DNA from: Clostridia bacterium
Lineage (GTDB): Bacteria; Bacillota; Clostridia; Clostridiales; Clostridiaceae
NCBI GenBank assembly: GCA_012523855.1
Contig: JAAYTB010000159.1
Location: 1-64,000 of the forward strand
Length of the DNA: 64,000 nucleotides
Direction: 5' to 3'
Position 1 is the first letter of the stretch. The number at the start of each line of letters is the position of its first letter. Under the pieces are notes generated by a model. The model had not been told where the DNA came from and did no database searches. It saw only the letters and a list, made by a program, of their open reading frames with translations. Position numbers and translations under genes: made by a program. Positions 10,672 through 20,756 of the stretch are shown here, one piece after another.

Positions 10672-12045
10672 GTGATTTTAATGGAGTATATTTCCCTAGA
10701 AGAGATTTTAGAAGCAGTTGAGGGCAAGCTGTATCATAAAGGAAGCAATCTTAACTACAATGATATTTCCATTGATACTAGAAAAATAGCAGAAGGCAAT
10801 ATTTATATTGCAATTAAAGGTGAAGTTTTTAATGGAAATGATTTTGTAGAGGAGGCAGTACAGAAGGGCGCTCTACTGTGTATTGTTGATGAAATATCTT
10901 TCGATGTTAATAAGATTAAAAACAGTACAATTATAAAAGTTGATGATACTAAAAAAGCTTTAAAGAGCTTAGCTAAATACTATAGAAGTAAGCTTGATTT
11001 AAAAGTTATAGGGGTTACCGGTTCTACAGGTAAAACCACCACAAAGGATCTTATAGCTGCAGCTTTAAGTAGCAAGTATAAGGTTTTTAAGACAAAAGGA
11101 AATTTTAATAATGAAATAGGTTTGCCTCTAATGATTTTTAATTTAGATAGCAGTTATGATATAGCTGTTTTAGAGATGGGCATGAACAATCTTAATGAAA
11201 TTCATAGATTGGCAGATATAGCAAGACCGGATATAGCTGTTATTACCAATATAGGTATTTCCCACATAGAAAACTTAGGTTCTAGGAAGAATATACTAAA
11301 GGCAAAGCTTGAGATAACAGACTTTTTTAATAAAAATGGTCTGCTGATAGTGAATGGGGAAAATGACTTGCTATCTAACTTAGAAATGAAAAACATTAAT
11401 TTGATAAAAGTCGGATTTGAAGAAAAATTTTCCTATTACTCAGAAAAAGTATCATTATTTGAGGAAAGTATTGAATATAATGTTGTTGAAGAAAGTAAAT
11501 TATTATCTCCAAGGATTAGTATTAATGTACCGGGCAAACATAATGTTTTAAATTCATTGTTAGCGGTGGTATGTGGAAGAGTTCTAGGTTTAGAAATTAG
11601 CCAAATCAATGAAGGTTTCAAAAAACTAGAGGCTACTTCCATGAGATTAGATCTAATAAGATACCCTCGATATTCAATTATCAATGATTGTTATAATGCT
11701 AGTCCTGATTCAATGAAAGCAGCATTAGACGTTCAGTCCAATATGAAAGGAAAAAGAAAAATCGCTGTGTTTGGCACAATGAAGGAACTTGGAAGTGAAA
11801 GCTATAATGGTCACAAAGAAGTAGCTCATTATGCTAAACTTAAGGGGATAGATCTACTTATTAGTATAGGCGATACGGAAGAAGCTTATAGGGAAGGTTT
11901 CCAAAATGATGATAAATTTGTTCACTTTGATAGTGTAGAAGAAGCTGGACAATATATAAAAAGTTTGTTGCAGGCTGGGGATTTAATCTTATTTAAAGCC
12001 TCACGGTCAATGAAATTTGAGAACTTAGTGAATTTAATAAAGTGA
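10672..12045 (+). CDS. murF: UDP-N-acetylmuramoyl-tripeptide--D-alanyl-D-alanine ligase
   Basis: GVTGSTGKTTTKDLIA, NDCYNASPDSMKAAL. Confidence 0.95.
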   Translation: MILMEYISLEEILEAVEGKLYHKGSNLNYNDISIDTRKIAEGNIYIAIKGEVFNGNDFVEEAVQKGALLCIVDEISFDVNKIKNSTIIKVDDTKKALKSLAKYYRSKLDLKVIGVTGSTGKTTTKDLIAAALSSKYKVFKTKGNFNNEIGLPLMIFNLDSSYDIAVLEMGMNNLNEIHRLADIARPDIAVITNIGISHIENLGSRKNILKAKLEITDFFNKNGLLIVNGENDLLSNLEMKNINLIKVGFEEKFSYYSEKVSLFEESIEYNVVEESKLLSPRISINVPGKHNVLNSLLAVVCGRVLGLEISQINEGFKKLEATSMRLDLIRYPRYSIINDCYNASPDSMKAALDVQSNMKGKRKIAVFGTMKELGSESYNGHKEVAHYAKLKGIDLLISIGDTEEAYREGFQNDDKFVHFDSVEEAGQYIKSLLQAGDLILFKASRSMKFENLVNLIK

Positions 12046-12090
12046 TATAGAGCCAATGAAGGAGGGAACTACCCGAGAGGGGTGGGTAAA

Positions 12091-13056
12091 ATGGGTGAAT
12101 ATTTGAATTACACAATTATTTATGGAGTATTGATAGCTTTTGTAGTAGCTTCTTTATTAGGACCAGTAGTTTTACCAGCTTTAAGATGGTTTAAGTTTGG
12201 ACAGTTTATAAGGGAAGAAGGACCCAAGAGCCATCAAAAAAAGGCTGGTACACCAACTATGGGAGGAATAATATTTATTTTAGCCTCAATAATTACTTTG
12301 CCCTTTCTAGTAAAAAACCTAAAAGGGGAAGCAATGATGGCTCTTTATGCCTTTGTTGCTTTTGGAGTAATTGGTTTTTTAGACGATATGTTGAAAATTC
12401 TAAAAAAAGAAAATGAAGGCCTTAAGGCTTATCAGAAGATGGGTTTGCTTTTAATTGCTTCATTCATGTTTAGTTATTACGCTTACAAACATGTAGGAAC
12501 CAATATTATAATACCTTTTTTTGACCAGACCTGGAATTTAGGTGTTTTTTATATACCTTTTATGGTATTCTTTTTCGCCGGTACTACAAATGCTGTAAAT
12601 CTTACTGATGGTTTAGATGGTTTAGCAACCTCAGTAACATTATTGGTAATGACTTTCTTTACAATGATTTCAATGGGTTTAGGCAAATATGAGCTTGCTA
12701 TCTTTTGTGGAGTAATATCTGGAGCTCTATTAGGTTTCTTGAGATACAATGCTTTCCCAGCTAGAGTTTTTATGGGTGATACAGGATCATTAGCCCTTGG
12801 GGGAGCGGTGGCAGTGGTGGCTGTTATGCTAAAGCTTCCATTAATTATAATAATTGTTGGTGGTATATATTTAATTGAGGCACTGTCAGTTATTATACAG
12901 GTTGCTAGTTTTAAATTAACAGGGAAAAGAGTATTTAAAATGTCACCAATACATCATCATTTTGAAATGAGTGGCTGGCCTGAGCCGAAGATTGTTTCAA
13001 TATTTTCCATAGTAACTGTGGTATTATGTTTAATTGCATTTTTATCGTTATTATAA
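12091..13056 (+). CDS. mraY: phospho-N-acetylmuramoyl-pentapeptide-transferase
   Basis: [40 protein letters not shown]. Confidence 0.96.
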   Translation: MGEYLNYTIIYGVLIAFVVASLLGPVVLPALRWFKFGQFIREEGPKSHQKKAGTPTMGGIIFILASIITLPFLVKNLKGEAMMALYAFVAFGVIGFLDDMLKILKKENEGLKAYQKMGLLLIASFMFSYYAYKHVGTNIIIPFFDQTWNLGVFYIPFMVFFFAGTTNAVNLTDGLDGLATSVTLLVMTFFTMISMGLGKYELAIFCGVISGALLGFLRYNAFPARVFMGDTGSLALGGAVAVVAVMLKLPLIIIIVGGIYLIEALSVIIQVASFKLTGKRVFKMSPIHHHFEMSGWPEPKIVSIFSIVTVVLCLIAFLSLL

Positions 13057-13093
13057 AGGATTTCCTAATTAGCAATTAATAGGAGGATAAAAG

Positions 13094-14212
13094 ATGAAGA
13101 AAACCGGGAGTAAAATGGGAGAAGCAGATTTTATATTATTTACGGTAATTATGATTCTCCTCTCCATTGGTATAATTATGGTATATAGTGCTAGTGCCTG
13201 GACCTCTGGAATACAAAAGGGAGATGATATGTATTATCTTAAAAGACAGTTAACATGGGCATTTTTTGGCATTATTGCTATGATTGCAACCATGGGCATA
13301 GATTATCATAAAATTAAAAGGGTAACCGGTGTGATAATGTTAATAACTATACCGCTCTTGTTTGCTGTATTTGCTTTTCCGCCAGTTAAAGGGGCTCAAA
13401 GATGGATCCAATTAGGATTTGCATCGATACAGCCTTCGGAAATAGCTAAATATGCTGTTGTCCTCTTTATGGCTAAGAGCATGGATCAAAAAGGAGATAG
13501 GATTCAATCATTATTTAAGGGAGTTATACCCTATTTGCTTGTGTCAGGAGTAATTGCTGCTATTATATTGGCAGAGCCAAACATGAGTATTGCATCAGTA
13601 ATAATGATGGTTACTATAATACTACTATTTGTTGCAGGTGCTAAATCATTTCACATATTTGGTTTAGTATTACCTACTGCCATACTTGGAGCAGGGATGC
13701 TAATATTTTCTGCAGATTATAGAAGAGCTAGATTTTTAAACTTTTTAGATCCATGGAAGGATGCGGCAGGAGAGGGATATCAGCTTATTCAGTCCTTATT
13801 GGCTTTAGGATCAGGAGGAATCTGGGGATTAGGTTTAGGTCAATCAAGACAAAAGTGTTATTATATGCCTGAGCCTCATAATGACTTTATTTTCGCCATC
13901 ATAGGAGAGGAGCTAGGATTGATTGGCGCTATCTTTATAATCACCTTATTCATAGTATTGGTATGGAGAGGGATTAGGACCGCAGTAAATGCTAAGGATA
14001 CATATGGTACCCTACTAGCAACGGGAATAACATCTATTATTGCTGTGCAGGCCATTGTTAATATAGCTGTTGTAACAGGCTCTATGCCAGTAACTGGTGT
14101 GCCACTTCCCTTTATAAGCTACGGTGGATCCTCATTGGTTATAAATTTAACTGCAATGGGTGTTTTGCTAAATATATCCAGACAAACTAATAGCAATAAA
14201 GGAAAGATCTAA
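13094..14212 (+). CDS. ftsW: FtsW/SpoVE family SEDS protein
   Basis: SEDS motifs AQRWIQLGFASIQPSE, PEPHNDFIFAIIGEELG, PLPFISYGGSS. Confidence 0.93.
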   Translation: MKKTGSKMGEADFILFTVIMILLSIGIIMVYSASAWTSGIQKGDDMYYLKRQLTWAFFGIIAMIATMGIDYHKIKRVTGVIMLITIPLLFAVFAFPPVKGAQRWIQLGFASIQPSEIAKYAVVLFMAKSMDQKGDRIQSLFKGVIPYLLVSGVIAAIILAEPNMSIASVIMMVTIILLFVAGAKSFHIFGLVLPTAILGAGMLIFSADYRRARFLNFLDPWKDAAGEGYQLIQSLLALGSGGIWGLGLGQSRQKCYYMPEPHNDFIFAIIGEELGLIGAIFIITLFIVLVWRGIRTAVNAKDTYGTLLATGITSIIAVQAIVNIAVVTGSMPVTGVPLPFISYGGSSLVINLTAMGVLLNISRQTNSNKGKI

Positions 14213-14242
14213 GGACCAGACTTTTAAGTCGGTCCTTTTTAA
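14210..14242 (+). terminator. Rho-independent terminator
   Basis: ggaccagactt ttaagtcggtcc ttttt. Confidence 0.75.
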
Positions 14243-14363
14243 ATATAAGAAACCAATACTTTTAAATTAAGGAAATATGTAAAAAGTTAATGAAATTCTA
14301 TAGAATAAATGGTATTATTAAATTATCTGTATTACATTTATAAGCAGAGGTAGGGGTATTTAG

Positions 14364-15143
14364 ATGGGAGATAGAAAGAAAAAAACAAATGAGCTTATAA
14401 GAAGAAGAAAAAAAAAGAGATTTATTAGGAAAACTATTATATTTTTTATACTGTCTCTTACTGCATTGACAGCATTTTTATTAAAGCATCCTTATTTTAA
14501 TATTACTGCTGTTGAAGTAACTAATAATCGCCTATTGGACAAAGACCTAATCGAAAGTTTATCTAATATAAATTTTGGAAGTAATATTTTCTATTTAAAT
14601 AAAAAGGAAGTAAGAAATCAGATTTTGACAAACTCTTATATTTCTGATGTAAAGGTTCATCGTAAATTGCCTTCAACTGTTGTATTAGAAGTAGTTGAAA
14701 GAAGGCCTCAATACTATATAGTTAAGGGGAAAGAGTATATAATTGTTGATAATGAAGGGGTTGCCCTTGAGAGTGTGCTCAGTATAGCTGCTTCTAGGGC
14801 AGATAGTAAAAGTCTTGTGGAAATTACTGGTTTAGATACATCACAAATAAAAGTTGGAGAAAAGATTGAAAAGAATAATAAAAAAATTGAGCAAATAGAG
14901 GTATTTTCTGATTTAATTCAACGTAATAAAAGAGAGGCTACAATTACGGCTATTGATCTTGAAAGGGATGCGGATATAAAAGTTTACTTTAAGGAAATTA
15001 TGGTTAAAGTTGGAAGTCTAAGTGATATGGAATATAAACTAAATAAAGCTATTAATATAATTATTCAAAATAATTTAAATGATTTAAAGGGGTATATTGA
15101 TCTTAGTTTTGACGGCGATCCGGTTATGTCAATTGAGGAATAG
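14364..15143 (+). CDS. divIB: cell division protein DivIB/FtsQ (POTRA domain)
   Basis: HPYFNITAVEVTNNRLLDKDLI, SDVKVHRKLPSTVVLEVVER. Confidence 0.9.
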   Translation: MGDRKKKTNELIRRRKKKRFIRKTIIFFILSLTALTAFLLKHPYFNITAVEVTNNRLLDKDLIESLSNINFGSNIFYLNKKEVRNQILTNSYISDVKVHRKLPSTVVLEVVERRPQYYIVKGKEYIIVDNEGVALESVLSIAASRADSKSLVEITGLDTSQIKVGEKIEKNNKKIEQIEVFSDLIQRNKREATITAIDLERDADIKVYFKEIMVKVGSLSDMEYKLNKAINIIIQNNLNDLKGYIDLSFDGDPVMSIEE

Positions 15144-15156
15144 GAGGGAGACATTT

Positions 15157-15897
15157 ATGAAGAAAATTATTTCACAGCTAACAGTAGCTATTGTATGCGC
15201 TTTGTTGGGTTTTATGCTTACTTATCAGTTTCAGCTGCTAAGAAAAGAAAAGAGCGCAAATGTTATAAATCCTAATGATTCAACTTATAATCAGTTAACA
15301 GTTGAATTGGAACAACTTAAGAAAACAAAAGAGGAGCTTGAAAAAAGTAATAGTAAATTAATAGATCAAATAAAGGCCTACGAAGAAACTGTAAGTAGCC
15401 CTGGAGATACTTCAAAGGAAATAAAAAAGCAATTAGATAAGTCAAGATTATTGCTTGGTGAAACTGATGTAGAAGGTAAAGGAATTACCTTAACCATCAT
15501 TCCAAGATCAGAGGGCATATTCGAGGCGGATGGTTTATATCAATATCCTCCTATAAGCCACTTTGAATTATCTTATTTAATTAATGAATTAAAGTATGCT
15601 GATGCGGAGGCTATTTCTGTAAATGACATAAGAATTACCAGTCAAACAGGTATTAGGTTGTCTGATGGCGGGAGAAGGATATTGATTGATAATGAACAAA
15701 TATATCCTTATTCTACAATAACTATTAAGGCTATTGGCAATCCAAATAAGTTAGAAAGTGCAATTATGTTTCCAAATACACTTAGCTTAGAAGGCTTGGC
15801 AGGTTATGTAACAGAAGTTGTTAAAAGTGATTCTATAAAGATTCCGAGAACAAGTAAGGTGTTTAAATCAGATTATTTGGAACCAGTAGAAAAATAA
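15157..15897 (+). CDS. DUF881 family protein (first copy)
   Basis: GETDVEGKGITLTI, LINELKYADAEAISVNDIRI; starts at 15157 after taggaggg. Confidence 0.88.
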   Translation: MKKIISQLTVAIVCALLGFMLTYQFQLLRKEKSANVINPNDSTYNQLTVELEQLKKTKEELEKSNSKLIDQIKAYEETVSSPGDTSKEIKKQLDKSRLLLGETDVEGKGITLTIIPRSEGIFEADGLYQYPPISHFELSYLINELKYADAEAISVNDIRITSQTGIRLSDGGRRILIDNEQIYPYSTITIKAIGNPNKLESAIMFPNTLSLEGLAGYVTEVVKSDSIKIPRTSKVFKSDYLEPVEK

Positions 15898-15912
15898 TAA
15901 AGAGGTGAATTT

Positions 15913-16251
15913 ATGATAGCTATATTGGGCTTATTGATCGGTGTAATTGCAGGTATATTATGGGATGTTAGTATACCTGAAAAGTTTTCTCCATATATTT
16001 CCGTAGCTATTTTAGCTTGCTTGGACTCAGTATTTGGAGCTATAAGGGCTAATTTATCTAATAATTTTCAAGCAGATATATTTATATCTGGTTTCTTTGG
16101 AAATGCTGCTCTGGCTGCTGGCCTTGCATATTTAGGTGATAAGCTTGGTATACCAGTTTATATTGCAGCAGTTATAGTCTTTGGAGGAAGAATATTTGAT
16201 AACTTCGCAATTATCAGAAGATTACTTATTGAGAAGGCTAAATCACGCTAA
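15913..16251 (+). CDS. sbp: small basic protein family membrane protein (Sbp)
   Basis: About 112 aa, multi-TM, SVAILACLDSVFGAIRANL; between two DUF881 genes. Confidence 0.88.
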   Translation: MIAILGLLIGVIAGILWDVSIPEKFSPYISVAILACLDSVFGAIRANLSNNFQADIFISGFFGNAALAAGLAYLGDKLGIPVYIAAVIVFGGRIFDNFAIIRRLLIEKAKSR

Positions 16252-16262
16252 GGAGTGATTGA

Positions 16263-17021
16263 ATGAAAGGGTATGAAACTAAAATATTTGTTTTTATTGC
16301 TAGTGTTATTGTGGGGATCTTGATTGTTATGAATATATCCTTTGGTCCGGCAGAAAAAACTGAGTTTTTAACTGCCGAAGAATATATGCAGGCAATCAAT
16401 GACAGGAGTAAGTTAGCTAATGACATTAGTTTGCTTAGAGAGCAATACACTGTGAATTACAATAAATTTCAGAACTATGTAGAAAATGCATCAAATCCCT
16501 CAGATTCATTAAAGATAATAGAAAGTATGAAAGAAGAATTAGCTAGAAATGAAAGATTGATTGGTATTGAAGCAGTTGAAGGTAAAGGGGTTTCCATTAC
16601 TATTGATGATTCTATGGAACTACATTTGAATAACCAGTTAAGCGATATGGAAATCAATAGTAGGATAGTTCATAATACTGATATCATAGAATTGTTGTAT
16701 CAATTAAACATTGCAGGAGCAGAAGCTATTTCTGTTAACGGAATGAGAATTATGAGTAATTCTGAAGTGGTTTGCGAGGGACCCTTTATTTTGATTAACG
16801 ATGTAAAGTTAGCAGCACCTTTCTATATAGATGCTATTGGCAATAGTGAAAGTATAAAGGAATATCTCTATGGTCAGGAGACTCATATCGGTATATTAAG
16901 TAATTTGACTAGTCCTTTTAGAAATCTCTATGTAGATTTTAATATGGAGGATAAGGTTAAAATACCTGCATATATTGGAAATTACGAGTTTAAATATGCA
17001 AAAGAAGTGAAAAATAATTAA
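16263..17021 (+). CDS. DUF881 family protein (second copy)
   Basis: IEAVEGKGVSITIDDS, LNIAGAEAISVNGMRI; same motifs as the first copy. Confidence 0.88.
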   Translation: MKGYETKIFVFIASVIVGILIVMNISFGPAEKTEFLTAEEYMQAINDRSKLANDISLLREQYTVNYNKFQNYVENASNPSDSLKIIESMKEELARNERLIGIEAVEGKGVSITIDDSMELHLNNQLSDMEINSRIVHNTDIIELLYQLNIAGAEAISVNGMRIMSNSEVVCEGPFILINDVKLAAPFYIDAIGNSESIKEYLYGQETHIGILSNLTSPFRNLYVDFNMEDKVKIPAYIGNYEFKYAKEVKNN

Positions 17022-17164
17022 TTTATTTGTTTGAATTTGAAGGAAATCTGTGATAATTGAAGAATAATACTTGTAAGGGGGAAATATTTGAATATATTAT
17101 CCCAGAATAAAAAATGAGAAGTAGGTGAAAATGTATATTTAGATAACAGCAGGAGGGGCGAAAT

Positions 17165-17833
17165 TTGAGTATAGAAAAAAATATACAATCACTAATGAAG
17201 GAAGTCGCAAAAGAGGTAACAGTAATAGCTGTTAGTAAGACAAAAACTATAGAAGAAATGGAAGTTGCCTATAATTGTGGCATTAGAGACTTTGCTGAAA
17301 ACAAGGCACAGGAGTTAAAATTAAAAGAGGAAACTTTCAATAAGGATGTTAGATGGCATTTTATAGGGCATTTACAAAGAAATAAGGTTAAATATATTGC
17401 CGGCAAGGTATTTTTAATACACTCCCTAGATAGCGTAAGGTTGTTAAGGGAAATAGAACGGCAATATGAAAAAATTAATTCAATAGCTAGGGTGTTAATA
17501 CAAATTAACATTGGTAGAGAGGAATCTAAAAGCGGATTAATGGTAGAAGAACTAGATGAAATTATTAATGAGCTAGCAAATTGCCAGTTTGTCCAGGTAA
17601 TGGGGCTTATGACTGTGTTACCTAAAGGGGATGAGAAGTCAAATAGAGGGTATTTTAAGCAAGTAAAAGAAATCTTCGATAAGTTAAGTCAATTAAAGGC
17701 TAAAAATATTACCATGAAATATCTTTCTATGGGAATGACAGGAGATTATAGAGAGGCAATAGAAGAAGGATCTAACATGATTAGAATTGGCGAAGGAATA
17801 TTTGGCAAAAGAAATTATAATAATCAGTTATAG
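17165..17833 (+). CDS. yggS: YggS family PLP-binding protein
   Basis: [60 protein letters not shown]. Confidence 0.94.
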   Translation: MSIEKNIQSLMKEVAKEVTVIAVSKTKTIEEMEVAYNCGIRDFAENKAQELKLKEETFNKDVRWHFIGHLQRNKVKYIAGKVFLIHSLDSVRLLREIERQYEKINSIARVLIQINIGREESKSGLMVEELDEIINELANCQFVQVMGLMTVLPKGDEKSNRGYFKQVKEIFDKLSQLKAKNITMKYLSMGMTGDYREAIEEGSNMIRIGEGIFGKRNYNNQL

Positions 17834-17844
17834 GAGGAGAAAAA

Positions 17845-18300
17845 ATGGCAGGAAAAGTATTTAATAAAATGATGGGATTATTAGGATTAGAAGATGATTA
17901 TGATGATATCGAAGAAGTAGAAGATGAAATGGATTTGGAGGAAGAAAAGGCAGAAATAAATCCTCCAATGGCCACTAGCAAAAGGCAAAACAAGGTTGTA
18001 AATATCCATACTGCAACTTCTGCAAAGGTAATTATATCCAAGCCTACAGTTTTTGAAGATGCTACTGACATTTGTGATGATTTAAAGAATAGGAAAATAG
18101 TTGTAGTTAATACAACAGGACTAGAATCTAAAACGGCACAAAGGTTGCTAGACTTTATGGGTGGGGCTAGTTATGCCCTAGGTGGAGAGCTACAGGAAAT
18201 AGAAAGAGGAGTATATATTCTATCACCATCTAATGTAGAAGTTAGCAATGAACTTAAAAATGAATTAAGTAGCAAAGGCTTGTTCGGTTGGTCTAAATAA
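17845..18300 (+). CDS. sepF: cell division protein SepF
   Basis: [33 protein letters not shown]; acidic linker. Confidence 0.94.
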   Translation: MAGKVFNKMMGLLGLEDDYDDIEEVEDEMDLEEEKAEINPPMATSKRQNKVVNIHTATSAKVIISKPTVFEDATDICDDLKNRKIVVVNTTGLESKTAQRLLDFMGGASYALGGELQEIERGVYILSPSNVEVSNELKNELSSKGLFGWSK

Positions 18301-18311
18301 AGGAGGGAATT

Positions 18312-18572
18312 ATTATTACTATAACGACATTTATATTTTACGTATTTAGAGCAATAGAAACTTTAATATTAGTGGATGTAGTTGCATCTTGGATTAGACC
18401 ACGAAGAGATATCCCAGCTTTACAAGTTATAAATAGTTTGGTGGAACCGCTTCTGTATCCAGGTAGAAGGCTACAAGAAAAAGTAGCTCCTAATCTACCT
18501 ATTGATTTTTCCCCTTTTATAGCAATTATCATTTTAGATATTATTAAAAGTTTAATTTTAGGTTTACTGTAA
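18312..18572 (+). CDS. yggT: YggT family (YlmG-like) membrane protein with a probable ATT start
   Basis: Frame reads ATT ATT ACT ATA ACG ACA TTT ATA TTT TAC GTA TTT AGA GCA right after aggaggg at 18301; the first canonical start (GTG 18372) would drop the first TM helix. DVVASWIRPR and ALQVINSLVEPLLYPGR motifs. Confidence 0.85.
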   Translation: MITITTFIFYVFRAIETLILVDVVASWIRPRRDIPALQVINSLVEPLLYPGRRLQEKVAPNLPIDFSPFIAIIILDIIKSLILGLL

Positions 18573-18583
18573 AATTATTTTAT

Positions 18584-19351
18584 ATGAAAAAAGAAGATTT
18601 TCTTAAGGAAATGCAGGGTGAAGAAGAAGCGGTAATATTAAAACTTTATAATAAATTAACTTTAGCTGAAAAGATCGGCAAGCCCATATATACTAATGAA
18701 TTTTATACGCCAGGTATATGGAGTAAATTGTTGAAAGTAACTTCAAGAATTCAATTGCAGGCTAGGGCTTATGGAGCTTTTGAAGAGGCAGAAAGACGAA
18801 TAATATCTTTTAATAGCCTAGATCAATGGACTATGCCTGTTAAACTTGTTTCAATACTGAATAAATCAAAGTTTCACAATCTTCAGCATAAAGATTATTT
18901 AGGGGCTCTAATGTCCTTAGGAATTAGGCGTGAAAAGATAGGTGACTTAATTGTACAAGATAGCCAGTGTTACTGTGCAGTTTGTGAGGATATAGTTGAA
19001 TACTTAATAAATAATTTAAATTATATTGGTCAATGTCCTTGCCAGGTTACAGAAATAACGGATTTAACAGACCTACCGGCATATAATTTTCAGGAGAAAC
19101 AAATTATATCCACTTCCTTAAGGGCTGATTGTATAGTGAGTTCTATTTGCGGTTTATCAAGAAGCAAGAGTGTGGATTTACTGAAATCCGGCAGGGTTTT
19201 AATAGATTACATTGAAGTTAAGGAAAAGGATTTTGAAATAACTTTACCAACGACTATTACAATAAGAGGTTATGGAAAGTACAAGGTTTTAGATGTTTTG
19301 GGAAACAGCAGCAGAGGAAGGCTTAAAATACGATTGAAAAAATTTGTTTAA
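18584..19351 (+). CDS. ylmH: S4-domain RNA-binding protein YlmH
   Basis: C-terminal S4 domain (GLSRSKSVDLLKSGRVLIDY); between yggT and divIVA. Confidence 0.92.
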   Translation: MKKEDFLKEMQGEEEAVILKLYNKLTLAEKIGKPIYTNEFYTPGIWSKLLKVTSRIQLQARAYGAFEEAERRIISFNSLDQWTMPVKLVSILNKSKFHNLQHKDYLGALMSLGIRREKIGDLIVQDSQCYCAVCEDIVEYLINNLNYIGQCPCQVTEITDLTDLPAYNFQEKQIISTSLRADCIVSSICGLSRSKSVDLLKSGRVLIDYIEVKEKDFEITLPTTITIRGYGKYKVLDVLGNSSRGRLKIRLKKFV

Positions 19352-19367
19352 TGCGGGGTGTGTACAA

Positions 19368-19973
19368 ATGAGATTAACAGCTATGGATATTAAGAATAAA
19401 GAGTTTAAAAGCTCCCTTAGAGGCTACAATGGTGAAGAAGTAGATGATTTTCTAGAGCAAGTGACAGAAGATTATGAAGCAATGTATAAAGAAAATTCTA
19501 CACTTAAGGAAAAAGTTTTAACATTAAAGGAAAAGCTTGAACATTACTCAAAGATAGAGACCACTATTCAAAATACTTTACTGCTAGCTCAAAACGCTGC
19601 AGATCAAGCTAAGGTCCTAGCTCAAAAGGAAGCGGAAATTATTATAAAAAATGCTAATGATACAGCCCAGAAGATAATAGACAAAGCTCATATGGATGTT
19701 ATGAAAATCAACGATGAATATGAAAATCTAAAGCAGGACTTTTTTAAGTTTAGAGCAAAGTATAGGAATTTCTTAAAGACTCAGTTAGAAACTTTTGAAG
19801 ACTTGGAAAAAGATTTTGTTAAAAATTACAATGTAATTACTACAAAGGAAGAAAGTAAAATTAATAATTCCTTTGAGGTAGACAAGGGCTTTGAGGCAAA
19901 GGAAATCGATGAAGAGGGACTAAATAGTGACGAGCTAAACGAGATAAAAAGATTTTTTGTAAAAGATAATTAG
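19368..19973 (+). CDS. divIVA: DivIVA domain-containing protein
   Basis: MRLTAMDIKNKEFKSSLRGYNGEEVDDFLEQV. Confidence 0.95.
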   Translation: MRLTAMDIKNKEFKSSLRGYNGEEVDDFLEQVTEDYEAMYKENSTLKEKVLTLKEKLEHYSKIETTIQNTLLLAQNAADQAKVLAQKEAEIIIKNANDTAQKIIDKAHMDVMKINDEYENLKQDFFKFRAKYRNFLKTQLETFEDLEKDFVKNYNVITTKEESKINNSFEVDKGFEAKEIDEEGLNSDELNEIKRFFVKDN

Positions 19974-19981
19974 TAGTAGCT

Positions 19982-20036
19982 AAATCTCACTCTCTATTAT
20001 AGATGAAAATTTCTATGTAAGTAAGGAGTGAGATTT
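19982..20036 (+). terminator. hairpin downstream of divIVA
   Basis: aaatctcactc ... gagtgagattt, perfect 11-bp inverted repeat; weak T tail. Confidence 0.6.
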
Positions 20037-20128
20037 ATGTTTTACATTACATAAAAATTCCTCTTGATGACAAAATAAATAGTATGGAATGAAAATTAAT
20101 ACTTTTATTTTGAAGGGGTGGAAGGATT

Positions 20129-20737
20129 ATGGATAAGAACAATCTAAACTACTATAAGGGAAAATTACTAGCAGAAAGGAAGAGCGCTGAAAAATTTTTA
20201 TTGCAATTACAGAATAATGGTATGACTCATGGGCTTTTCGAAAGTTCCGCTGAATTATCATTTTACGACAATCATCCTGCAGACTTAGCTAGTGAAATGG
20301 AAACTATGGAGAAGGGTAGGGCTTTTAGAGAGCACGAAGTTACTATAATAAAAAAGATAGATGATGCTTTAAAAAGTATAGAGGACGGCACTTATGGTAC
20401 CTGCAAAAGATGCAAAAAGAAAATACCAGAAGATAGATTAGAGTTTTTATCTTATGCTGAACATTGTGTAAAATGTCAAAATGAAATAAGTACTAGAGCT
20501 ATGAATAATGATAGTGCAAGACCTGTGGAAGAAGAGGTTCTAGGCTATCCTTTTGGCTATGGCTACAATGATCATAGTGATGAAATTGGATTTGATGCAG
20601 AAGATAGTTATCAAAGTGTTTCTAGATTTAATCGAATGGAAGCTTCTAATGAATACCATGAAGATGATGATGTTGACTATGTAGAACCTATAGAAAGAAT
20701 CAGTAATGAGCAGTATAGAAGACAGCTGCCTGATTAG
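20129..20737 (+). CDS. TraR/DksA-type zinc finger protein (YteA-like)
   Basis: DGTYGTCKRCKKKIPEDRLEFLSYAEHCVKCQ. Confidence 0.9.
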   Translation: MDKNNLNYYKGKLLAERKSAEKFLLQLQNNGMTHGLFESSAELSFYDNHPADLASEMETMEKGRAFREHEVTIIKKIDDALKSIEDGTYGTCKRCKKKIPEDRLEFLSYAEHCVKCQNEISTRAMNNDSARPVEEEVLGYPFGYGYNDHSDEIGFDAEDSYQSVSRFNRMEASNEYHEDDDVDYVEPIERISNEQYRRQLPD

Positions 20738-20756
20738 TGCTTTAAGGGGGATGGAA

